NCBI GenBank assembly: GCA_937926205.1
Contig: CALEYL010000077.1
Location: 47,255 to 111,254 of the forward strand
DNA from: an uncultured Saprospiraceae bacterium
GTDB taxonomy: Bacteria; Bacteroidota; Bacteroidia; Chitinophagales; Saprospiraceae
Direction of reading: 5' to 3'
Length of the DNA stretch: 64,000 nt
Below the pieces are notes generated by a model that was not told the DNA's origin, made no database searches, and saw only the letters and a program-made list of their open reading frames with translations. The translations under genes and the position numbers were made by a program. The stretch's first letter is position 1. The number at the start of each line of letters is the position of its first letter. Positions 44,064 through 52,181 of this stretch are shown piece by piece.

Positions 44064-44939
44064 ATGAAAACAAAATCAATCGGAACCCAAGTAACCGTCG
44101 CCGAGGCCATCAAAGCTGGCAAAAGAAAAGCTTATTGGCCGGCACTTGCCATTTTCTTAGGGGGACTTTCTCTCTTTGTTCCAATGTCGATGTACGTGAA
44201 CCTTCACCCCGGGCTTTGTTTCGGCTTCGCATTTTTAGCAGGCACAGGCGCTTCCTGGGCCTGGTGGAGCTATCACATCGTAGCGTGGCGTTTTTGGGCA
44301 ATAGCTCATGTAGAAGATTTAGAAAAACTGGAACTCCGCGCGCGTGAAAACGACCTGATTCACAATGGCCTGCACGAAATTGGTAAGTTGGAAATTGCCA
44401 GTTCTGAAACAAGAACCCGGTACAGGCAATGGTATCAGAAATATCAAATGAACTCAAGGAAAGAAAAAGTTATTGACCCTCAACTTCCTGCACAAATTGC
44501 CTTGAATTATAGCTGGAAGAGCCAGATTGGTACTTTTTTCCTTGTCTTGGGCGGCCTTTTTCTGACAATAACCGCCTTGATTAGTCCGGATAAGAATCAA
44601 ACCAAGATGCTTTGGGCAGGCATAGGCTTCCTTGGATTGGGACTGTACCTACTGATCCGGTTTTTTCTAAAACAGGTATCGTTACCGCATGCTTTAAAAA
44701 TTACGGATCAAGGGATTCAGTTTGAGAAGAAGCCTCCTGTTTTGTGGGAAAAGATTTCGAATGTAAAAATCACCAAAGTAGGATATAAATATCCCCGGTT
44801 TTATCTTGTAATTCATACCGACTCCGGCATCAACAGTTGGGACATCACCGAACTCGACATTGCCCACGACAAGCTGCATCACTACTTAGACGTGTTCCGG
44901 ACGCGGGCTGAAAACAAATATGATAACCTCATCCCATGA
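44064..44939 (+). CDS. Membrane protein with four predicted helices and PH-like C-terminal part
   Basis: 291 aa, not recognised. Starts MKTKSIGTQVTVAEAIKAGK; the remnant at 14207 keeps this start. Two hydrophobic helical pairs are visible: about 24-75 (YWPALAIFLGGLSLFVPMSM, LCFGFAFLAGTGASWAWW) and about 155-205 (IGTFFLVLGGLFLTITALI, MLWAGIGFLGLGLYLLIRFF), separated by a charged soluble part with likely amphipathic helices. The last ~85 residues look like the small beta domain (LKITDQGIQFEKKPPVLWEK ... SWDITELDI) seen in bacterial PH-like membrane proteins. The stop codon lies inside the CCATGATCATGG palindrome. Function unknown; sits between the RHS operon and the MopE-repeat gene. Confidence 0.8.
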   Translation: MKTKSIGTQVTVAEAIKAGKRKAYWPALAIFLGGLSLFVPMSMYVNLHPGLCFGFAFLAGTGASWAWWSYHIVAWRFWAIAHVEDLEKLELRARENDLIHNGLHEIGKLEIASSETRTRYRQWYQKYQMNSRKEKVIDPQLPAQIALNYSWKSQIGTFFLVLGGLFLTITALISPDKNQTKMLWAGIGFLGLGLYLLIRFFLKQVSLPHALKITDQGIQFEKKPPVLWEKISNVKITKVGYKYPRFYLVIHTDSGINSWDITELDIAHDKLHHYLDVFRTRAENKYDNLIP

Positions 44940-44945
44940 TCATGG
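44934..44945. promoter_or_regulatory. 12-bp palindrome (putative operator) upstream of the MopE-repeat gene
   Basis: CCATGATCATGG, overlapping the TGA stop of the membrane-protein gene and lying 2 bp before the TTG promoter element. Identical to the sites at 11660 and 14328. Confidence 0.55.
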
Positions 44946-44947
44946 TA

Positions 44948-44978
44948 TTGTACCCACCCCCGCCGTCCCCTATCTTTG
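44948..44978 (+). promoter_or_regulatory. Bacteroidota-type promoter of the MopE-repeat gene
   Basis: TTG at 44948-44950, 20 bp, TATCTTTG at 44971-44978. The following leader of ~190 nt closely matches that of the RHS operon (GTAGAGCCCCGAAAAACCA onward). Confidence 0.65.
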
Positions 44979-45052
44979 TAGAGCCCCGAAAAACCAAATA
45001 AGTCCTCTTTTTCTTTCACCACATCCCTGTTATTTCAACATAAAAGTTGCTG

Positions 45053-45074
45053 CGCCGGCTGCGCTAAGCCAGCG
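45053..45074 (+). promoter_or_regulatory. Hairpin in the leader of the MopE-repeat gene
   Basis: Same sequence and pairing as the hairpin at 14448-14469 (arms CGCCGGCT / AGCCAGCG, 6-nt loop). Confidence 0.45.
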
Positions 45075-45168
45075 GGGTAAAACTGCTGTGTCTCATGCGC
45101 TGAGAAAATGGAAGAAATATTTTCCGGGCCTGCCCGGCTCAAAAACCATTCACCAAAATTTTTCAAAT

Positions 45169-48100
45169 ATGAAAACCCATTCTTTTACGCATTCCAATTT
45201 TTCCATGTTTTTATGCCTGCTTTCAGGATGCCTGTTTTTTTTGTCTTCAGGCAGATTATTGGCGCAATGCCCGCCGGCAGGCATCACACTTACCAACCAG
45301 GCAGCCGTCAACACGTTTGCGGTTGACTATCCAACCTGTACCACGATCAATGGCTCCCTGCAAATCGGAATAGAAGGAGTGCCGTCTGACATTACGGACC
45401 TGACGCCGCTGAGTAACCTGACCACCATCATGGAAGACCTGCGGATTTTCGACAATGACCTGCTGACTTCCCTGAATGGCCTGCAAAACCTGACCCAAAC
45501 GGGTACGTTGCACCTTAAAAACAACGACGCCCTCGCCAGTATTGCGGCCTTATCCGGATTGACGGAAGCACCGTTTAGTTTTCCTGCCATTCTGATTGAC
45601 AACAACGACGCATTGACCACCTTGAACGGCTTGCAGGGAAGAACCAATACGGTGCGACTGTATGTGTGGGGCAATGCGGTACTCGGCAGCCTGACCGGCC
45701 TCGAAAACCTTACCCAGGCCTATCAGGTTACCATCAACTTCAATGCAGCATTGACCAGCCTGTCAGCTTTGCAAAACTGCGCGGTTACGGAATTATTAGC
45801 GGTAGTAGGAAATACTTCCCTGACTTCCCTGAACGGCCTCAACTCCGTAACCACCCTGAACGGCCCCTTTCCCGTTGGCGATGCCCTGCTTATCAACCAA
45901 AATCCGGCGCTAACTTCCCTAAATGGCCTGAATAATCTCACGCAAGCCCGGGGGGTCCAAATTCAGGACAATGCTGCCTTGACAAGTCTGACCGGTTTGG
46001 ATAACCTGACGCAAATTTTTGGCCTCATCAATGGGAATTTGACGATCAGGTTCAATAATGCCCTGACCTCGCTCGATGGTTTGGGTAGTCTTAACAGCAT
46101 TGAAAAGGAATTAATCATTGAAGAAAACCCTGCACTGACTAATATCATGGGCTTATCGGCCCTGACGAATGTGAATTCCATTTACCTGTTTAACAACGAT
46201 GCGCTGACCAGTTTGGCTGGCTTGAACGGCCTGACCACCATTCCCGCCGGCATTCGACTGATCACCAACGATGGCCTGACTTCCCTGAGCGGCCTCAATA
46301 ACCTGAATTTCGCGGCTACTTTTGAATCTTTCGGCAGTACGGCGCTGAATAACCTGAGTGCACTGGCTAATCTAACCCGGGTCAATAACATGACTTTTGA
46401 ATTCAATGACGTGTTGACTTCTTTTGCAGGTCTATCTAACCTGGATTCAGTGGGACAACTGAGAATAGCCAACAACCCGGCACTCACCTCCCTAAACGGT
46501 TTGGGCGGGCTGAGCGTCTGCACCAACCTGCTCGTATTGAATAACGCAACCTTGCCTTCATTGAGCGGTTTTGTTGCGCCGCCGACCATGATTCAGCTCA
46601 GTATTACGGATAACCCCTTATTGGCGAATCTGACCGGTCTCGGGTCTTTACAAACCGTGAGCAACACCTTTGATATTGGAAGCAACCCTTCACTAAACAG
46701 CCTTTCGGCCTTGTCGGGGTTAACCTCCGTCGGTAATTTTTTCAATATTTACAACAATGGCGCCCTAACCAGTCTGGCAGGACTCTCCAGCCTGACCAAT
46801 GCGACAAACCAACTCTATATTTTTGGAAATGCAGCCCTGACTTCGCTCAATGGCCTCAGCGCCTTAACGTCAACAAAAACGCTTGAAATAAACAGCAATG
46901 GCGCCCTGACTTCAATCGCAGCCCTGACCGCCCTGACTACCTGCGAAAACTTATACCTTAACAACAACGATGCGCTTACTTCGCTTGCCGGCCCTTCGGC
47001 ATTGACAACCCTGAAACAACTTCGGGTGGAGCAGAATGCCCTGCTCCCAAACCTGAATGGACTGAACCTGAACGCGATTCAAACCAGCATTTACATTGGA
47101 TTTAATGCGGCACTCAACAACATCAGTGCGCTCAACAGTGTAACGTCTTTCACCGGGAACTCCATGACGATTCGGAACAACCCCCTGCTAAGCGTATGCT
47201 CCATTCCTTTTATTTGTGGTTACGTAAACGGCGGCGGCGTACCGCTTATCACATCGAATGCTTTTGGGTGTAATACGCTGGCACAAATCCTGGCTTCTTG
47301 TGCAGTTCCGCCGGGATGTACAGCCCTGCTTTTGCCTGCCAACGGCGCTACTGCAGTTTGCCTCGACGCGCCATTGTCCTGGTCGCCTGTCGCCAATGCC
47401 ACCGGTTATCGTCTTCGGGCGGGCACGACTTCGGGAGCTACCAACTTAGTCAACAATCTTGACCTGGGCAACGTGACTACCTACCAACATCCTTCCAACT
47501 GGCCAAGTGCTGCTACGATTTTTGTAACGATCACGCCATACAACACTTTCGGCGATGCGGCAGGTTGTTCTGAGGAATCCTTCCAAACCACAACGGGCGG
47601 AACGCAAACCTTTTACGCCGATACGGACGGCGATGGTTTTGGCGACCTCAACAGCACGGTCGAGGCTTGTTCAGCGCCTTCAGGTTATGTCGCCGACAAC
47701 ACCGATTGCGATGATGGAAACATGAACGTAAATCCCGGCGCAACGGAAGTCTGCAATGGCATCGACGACGATTGCGATACCCAAACGGACGAAGGTGTCA
47801 CGAACACTTACTACGCCGATACGGACGGCGATGGCTTTGGCGATCCGGCAGTTACGACTCAGGCCTGCTCGCCTCCGATGGGCTATGTTGCAAACAATAC
47901 CGATTGCGACGACGAAGATGCCGAAGTAAATCCCGGCGCAACGGAAGTCTGCAACGGCATTGATGACGATTGCGATACCCAAACCGATGAAGGTGTCACG
48001 AACACTTACTACGCCGATACGGACGGTGATGGCTTTGGCGATCCGGCAGTTACGACTCAGGCCTGCTCGTTGCCAATGGGTTATGTTACGGACAACACCG

Positions 48101-51100
48101 ATTGCGATGATGGAAACATGAACGTGAATCCTGGCGCCACAGAAGTCTGCAATGGCGTTGACGACGATTGTGATACCCAAACCGACGAAGGCGTAACCAA
48201 TACCTATTACGCCGACGCCGATGGCGATGGCTTTGGCGATCCGGCAGTTACGATTCAAGCCTGCTCGTTGCCAATGGGTTATGTTACGGACAACACCGAT
48301 TGCGATGATGGAAACATGAACGTGAATCCTGGCGCCACAGAAGTCTGCAATGGCGTTGACGACGATTGTGATACCCAAACCGACGAAGGCGTAACCAATA
48401 CCTATTACGCCGACGCCGATGGCGATGGCTTTGGCGATCCTGCTGTTACAACTCAGGCTTGCACACCGCCAATGGGATACGTTGCCAACAATACAGATTG
48501 CGACGATACAAACGACGAAGTCTATCCCGGCGCAGCAGAAATTTGCGATGGCATTGACAACGATTGTGACACTCAAATTGACGAAGACGGCCTGTCTACC
48601 TGGTATCGGGATATGGATAGCGATGGTTTCGGCGACCCAATGACCACGCAATTAGCGTGTTCACAGCCTAATGGTTATGTTTCCAATAACACCGATTGCA
48701 ACGACAACAGCGCAATTGAAAAACCAGGACAGGTTTGGTATAAAGATACCGATGACGACAACTACGCTCAAACCGGCGCTGCAACACTTACCCAGTGTCT
48801 GCGCCCATCCGGCTACAAAGCAGCTTCGGAATTGACCAGCACAACCGGCGATTGCAACGACAATGCAGCAGCAATCAATCCTGCCGCCACGGAAATCTGC
48901 GACGGCGTGGACAACGATTGCGACAGCCAAACGGATGAAGGTGTACAAACCACCTACTACCGCGATATGGATATGGACGGCTTTGGCAACCCATCTGTCA
49001 CCCAAATGGCTTGCAGCCAGCCTAGCGGTTATGTAACCAACAATACCGATTGCAATGACAACAGCGCGCTGGAAAAGCCGGGCCAAATCTGGTATGCAGA
49101 CTTGGACAATGACGGGTATTCCAATGGAAATACGCTTATCCAGTGTCTTCGTCCAAATGGACATAAAGCAGCATCTGAACTGATCGCCACCACTGGCGAT
49201 TGCAACGATGCCGCCGTCGGGATCAACCCTGCCGCCACCGAAATCTGTGATGGCGTGGACAACGACTGCGATACCCAAACGGACGAAGGTGTACAATCTA
49301 CCTGGTATCGCGACATGGACGGTGATGGCTTTGGCGATCCTGCTGTTACAACTCAGGCTTGTACACCGCCAATGGGATACGTTGCCAATAATACCGACTG
49401 TGACGATACAGACGACGAAGTCTACCCCGGTGCAGCAGAAATATGTGATGGCATTGACAACGATTGTGACACTCAAATTGACGAAGACGGCCTGTCTACC
49501 TGGTATCGGGATATGGATAGCGATGGTTTCGGCGACCCAATGACCACGCAATTAGCGTGTTCACAGCCTAATGGTTATGTTTCCAATAACACCGATTGCA
49601 ACGACAACAGCGCAATTGAAAAACCAGGACAGGTTTGGTATAAAGATACCGATGACGACAACTACGCTCAAACCGGCGCTGCAACACTTACCCAGTGTCT
49701 GCGCCCATCCGGCTACAAAGCAGCTTCGGAATTGACCAGCACAACCGGCGATTGCAACGACAATGCAGCAGCAATCAATCCTGCCGCCACGGAAATCTGC
49801 GACGGCGTGGACAACGATTGCGACAGCCAAACGGATGAAGGTGTACAAACCACCTACTACCGCGATATGGATATGGACGGCTTTGGCAACCCATCTGTCA
49901 CCCAAATGGCTTGCAGCCAGCCTAGCGGTTATGTAACCAACAATACCGATTGCAATGACAACAGCGCGCTGGAAAAGCCGGGCCAAATCTGGTATGCAGA
50001 CTTGGACAATGACGGGTATTCCAATGGAAATACGCTTATCCAGTGTCTTCGTCCAAATGGACATAAAGCAGCATCTGAACTGATCGCCACCACTGGCGAT
50101 TGCAACGATGCCGCCGTCGGGATCAACCCTGCCGCCACCGAAATCTGTGATGGCGTGGACAACGACTGCGATACCCAAACGGACGAAGGTGTACAATCTA
50201 CCTGGTATCGCGACATGGACGGCGATGGCTTTGGCAATCCCGCCAATTCGATCATGGCTTGTGCACTGCCAATGGGATATGTCCCCAACAACAGTGATTG
50301 CAACGATAACAATGCACTGGAAAAGCCAGGCCAGGTGTGGTATAAAGACTCGGACAACGACGGCTATGCAGAGAATGGCGCGATGCCTCTCACCCAGTGC
50401 CTGCGCCCGACGGGATACAAAATTGCCGGAGAATTGACCAGCACGACCGGAGATTGCAACGATGGCGCTGCGGCGATCAACCCTGCTGCATCTGAGGTCT
50501 GCGACGGTGTGGACAACAACTGCAATGGCTCGACCGATGATGGGGTACTGATAACCTTTTACCGCGATATGGACGGCGATGGTTTTGGCAATCCAGCCAT
50601 GACACAAATTGCTTGCAGCGCGCCAATGGGTTATGTGGCCAACAACACGGATTGCAATGACAACAATGGTCTCGAAAAGCCGGGCCAGGTGTGGTACAAA
50701 GACATCGATAACGACGGCTATGCCCAAACAGGCGCTGCATCCCTTATCCAGTGCCTTCGACCTGTGGGCTATAAAGTGGCAAGCGAATTGACCAGCACCA
50801 CGGGGGATTGCAATGACAATGATGCCGGGGTCAATCCTGCTTCTCAGGAGGTTTGCGAAGGCATTGACAACAACTGCGACGGCGAAATTGACGAAGGCGT
50901 TAAAACCGAATATTTTGCCGATACCGATGGGGATGGCTTCGGCGATCCCAGCCAAATGGTGACGGAGTGCAGTCAGCCGCAGGGCTATGTACTGAATTCA
51001 GAGGATTGCGACGACACCAATGGGTTGATCAACCCGGCAGCGGAAGAGGTTTGCGACAACATCGACAACGATTGCAATGGCATCGTAGATGACCAGGGCG

Positions 51101-51975
51101 GCGTTAGCGGCAGCAACTGGTCGAGCGGCGATGTCGGAACGGCCAATGGCAATGCCGTTTATCCACCCTGCAATGCACAAGCGCAGGATGTATTTACCCT
51201 CGAAGCAACAGGCTTTTCCACCTCCAGCAGTGATAAGCTGCACGCCGTTTATCAAACCCTTTGCGGGAATGGCGAAATTACTGCCCGCGTATTGAATGTG
51301 AGCGGAGGAGGCTGGGCTGGCATTATGCTGCGTGAAACCCTGGATCCGGGGTCGAAAAAAGTGGCGCTGAAAACGCAACTCAACAACAGCATTCGCCGGG
51401 AAATCCGTACGATGACCAATGGCGCAGCAAGCAATCTGAATTTCATTCGCCCGCAACATATTTGGCTGCGGCTCGCCCGCAACGGCTCCAATTTTGTAGG
51501 CTACACTTCGCCTGACGGCGTCAACTGGACTTTTGCTTTCACCGCGACAATCAGTATGAATGGCTGTATTTATGCAGGATTGTTTGCCGAAAGCATCAAC
51601 AACGCCGTAACCACCACCGCTACATTTGATCAGGTTAGCATTACCGGCGCTACGCAAAACGCTGGAAACGGAAACCTGCCCCCGCTTGTCGCCGGCCTGG
51701 ATGGACAAACCCTGGAACTTTATCCCAACCCAAGCACCGGATACCTGAATGTGGATCTTGGAAAAGCGCCGGAAGAGGCTGTTTCCATCCAGGTCATCAG
51801 TGCAGCAGGCACAAACAGCACTATGATCAGACGCTGGTCTTCGACAGACCAAACAATCCTTATGGATTTATCGGAACTTCCTGATGGCGTCTATTTTGTC
51901 AGAATCGCTGTACCTGGCTATCCGCATCAGGTTAGGCGGATTGTACTGGCAAAATTGGATGGCTTAAGGAAGTAA
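45169..51975 (+). CDS. Secreted LRR-like / MopE-repeat calcium-binding protein with T9SS sorting domain
   Basis: 2268 aa from the ATG at 45169, chosen because it gives a signal peptide (FSMFLCLLSGCLFFLSSGRLLAQ); the frame is open back to 44920, but that stretch is promoter and leader. Residues ~30-690 are leucine-rich-like repeats of the form NPALTSLNGLNNLTQ. An Fn3-like segment (APLSWSPVANATGYRLRAGT) follows. From ~813 to ~1975 come thirteen MopE-type modules (YYADTDGDGFGDPAVTTQAC ... NTDCDDxNxxVNPGATEVCNG ... DDDCDTQTDEGV), Asp-rich loops of calcium-binding type with paired Cys; two lengths (about 60 and 115 aa) alternate. A DUF1349/LamG-like module (WAGIMLRETLDPGSKKVALK) and a T9SS type A tail (LELYPNPSTGYLNVDLGK) end the protein. 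Probably a surface adhesin stiffened by calcium. Confidence 0.9.
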   Translation: MKTHSFTHSNFSMFLCLLSGCLFFLSSGRLLAQCPPAGITLTNQAAVNTFAVDYPTCTTINGSLQIGIEGVPSDITDLTPLSNLTTIMEDLRIFDNDLLTSLNGLQNLTQTGTLHLKNNDALASIAALSGLTEAPFSFPAILIDNNDALTTLNGLQGRTNTVRLYVWGNAVLGSLTGLENLTQAYQVTINFNAALTSLSALQNCAVTELLAVVGNTSLTSLNGLNSVTTLNGPFPVGDALLINQNPALTSLNGLNNLTQARGVQIQDNAALTSLTGLDNLTQIFGLINGNLTIRFNNALTSLDGLGSLNSIEKELIIEENPALTNIMGLSALTNVNSIYLFNNDALTSLAGLNGLTTIPAGIRLITNDGLTSLSGLNNLNFAATFESFGSTALNNLSALANLTRVNNMTFEFNDVLTSFAGLSNLDSVGQLRIANNPALTSLNGLGGLSVCTNLLVLNNATLPSLSGFVAPPTMIQLSITDNPLLANLTGLGSLQTVSNTFDIGSNPSLNSLSALSGLTSVGNFFNIYNNGALTSLAGLSSLTNATNQLYIFGNAALTSLNGLSALTSTKTLEINSNGALTSIAALTALTTCENLYLNNNDALTSLAGPSALTTLKQLRVEQNALLPNLNGLNLNAIQTSIYIGFNAALNNISALNSVTSFTGNSMTIRNNPLLSVCSIPFICGYVNGGGVPLITSNAFGCNTLAQILASCAVPPGCTALLLPANGATAVCLDAPLSWSPVANATGYRLRAGTTSGATNLVNNLDLGNVTTYQHPSNWPSAATIFVTITPYNTFGDAAGCSEESFQTTTGGTQTFYADTDGDGFGDLNSTVEACSAPSGYVADNTDCDDGNMNVNPGATEVCNGIDDDCDTQTDEGVTNTYYADTDGDGFGDPAVTTQACSPPMGYVANNTDCDDEDAEVNPGATEVCNGIDDDCDTQTDEGVTNTYYADTDGDGFGDPAVTTQACSLPMGYVTDNTDCDDGNMNVNPGATEVCNGVDDDCDTQTDEGVTNTYYADADGDGFGDPAVTIQACSLPMGYVTDNTDCDDGNMNVNPGATEVCNGVDDDCDTQTDEGVTNTYYADADGDGFGDPAVTTQACTPPMGYVANNTDCDDTNDEVYPGAAEICDGIDNDCDTQIDEDGLSTWYRDMDSDGFGDPMTTQLACSQPNGYVSNNTDCNDNSAIEKPGQVWYKDTDDDNYAQTGAATLTQCLRPSGYKAASELTSTTGDCNDNAAAINPAATEICDGVDNDCDSQTDEGVQTTYYRDMDMDGFGNPSVTQMACSQPSGYVTNNTDCNDNSALEKPGQIWYADLDNDGYSNGNTLIQCLRPNGHKAASELIATTGDCNDAAVGINPAATEICDGVDNDCDTQTDEGVQSTWYRDMDGDGFGDPAVTTQACTPPMGYVANNTDCDDTDDEVYPGAAEICDGIDNDCDTQIDEDGLSTWYRDMDSDGFGDPMTTQLACSQPNGYVSNNTDCNDNSAIEKPGQVWYKDTDDDNYAQTGAATLTQCLRPSGYKAASELTSTTGDCNDNAAAINPAATEICDGVDNDCDSQTDEGVQTTYYRDMDMDGFGNPSVTQMACSQPSGYVTNNTDCNDNSALEKPGQIWYADLDNDGYSNGNTLIQCLRPNGHKAASELIATTGDCNDAAVGINPAATEICDGVDNDCDTQTDEGVQSTWYRDMDGDGFGNPANSIMACALPMGYVPNNSDCNDNNALEKPGQVWYKDSDNDGYAENGAMPLTQCLRPTGYKIAGELTSTTGDCNDGAAAINPAASEVCDGVDNNCNGSTDDGVLITFYRDMDGDGFGNPAMTQIACSAPMGYVANNTDCNDNNGLEKPGQVWYKDIDNDGYAQTGAASLIQCLRPVGYKVASELTSTTGDCNDNDAGVNPASQEVCEGIDNNCDGEIDEGVKTEYFADTDGDGFGDPSQMVTECSQPQGYVLNSEDCDDTNGLINPAAEEVCDNIDNDCNGIVDDQGGVSGSNWSSGDVGTANGNAVYPPCNAQAQDVFTLEATGFSTSSSDKLHAVYQTLCGNGEITARVLNVSGGGWAGIMLRETLDPGSKKVALKTQLNNSIRREIRTMTNGAASNLNFIRPQHIWLRLARNGSNFVGYTSPDGVNWTFAFTATISMNGCIYAGLFAESINNAVTTTATFDQVSITGATQNAGNGNLPPLVAGLDGQTLELYPNPSTGYLNVDLGKAPEEAVSIQVISAAGTNSTMIRRWSSTDQTILMDLSELPDGVYFVRIAVPGYPHQVRRIVLAKLDGLRK
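48547..49322 (+). repeat. Direct duplication inside the MopE array (first copy)
   Basis: About 776 bp that read the same as 49447-50222, exactly 900 bp further on. Covers one complete pair of long modules plus flanks. Confidence 0.88.
49447..50222 (+). repeat. Direct duplication inside the MopE array (second copy)
   Basis: Second copy of the segment starting at 48547. The 900-bp offset equals 300 codons, so the event kept the frame. The differences lie outside the repeat (for example GGTGATGGCTTTGGCGATCC against GGCGATGGCTTTGGCAATCC at the right edge). Confidence 0.88.
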
Positions 51976-51990
51976 GTATTTCCTGCCAAA

Positions 51991-52025
51991 AGGTGACACC
52001 TTTCCAAAGAAGGTGTTACCTTTTT
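51991..52025 (+). terminator. Hairpin plus T-run after the MopE-repeat gene
   Basis: AGGTGACACCTT, 7-nt loop, AAGGTGTTACCT, then TTTT: a good rho-independent terminator shape, 15 bp after the stop. Confidence 0.65.
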
Positions 52026-52047
52026 CATAACTCGAATACTGCCTTAG

Positions 52048-52084
52048 AGGTGACACCTTTCCAAAGAAGGTGTTACCTTTTTTT
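52048..52084 (+). terminator. Second hairpin plus T-run after the MopE-repeat gene
   Basis: Same stem as the hairpin at 51991, followed by seven T. Two such hairpins in tandem separate the MopE-repeat gene from the kinase genes. Confidence 0.65.
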
Positions 52085-52181
52085 ACCCAAAAGATTCCCC
52101 AAAAAAACAAATTACATCCAAATAATTTTCAATATTTTTGGTGGAACGAAAACACCTTATTTCACCAATTGAAAATACGAG

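Larger units (their letters stand above)
43973..45110 (+). repeat. Right-hand copy of a duplicated segment (left copy 14000-14500)
   Basis: Shares with the left copy the intergenic stretch with CATCAGGTCAAGTAGATG, the first ~60 bp of the 291-aa gene, the palindrome, the promoter, and the leader with its hairpin. It contains the intact membrane-protein gene, of which the left copy has lost about 800 bp. Same orientation, about 30 kb apart, with the whole RHS operon between. Confidence 0.75.

Noticed and set aside
44920..45168. 83-codon upstream extension of the MopE-repeat protein
   Set aside because: It covers the palindrome, promoter and leader, and would bury the signal peptide; the leader matches a non-coding region before the RHS operon.
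47680..50955. Three long minus-strand frames (323, 296 and 464 codons) with similar products
   Set aside because: They are antisense to the MopE array, and their resemblance to each other only mirrors its repeats. Their Ile/Val/Ala-rich composition is what the complement of Asp-rich codons gives.
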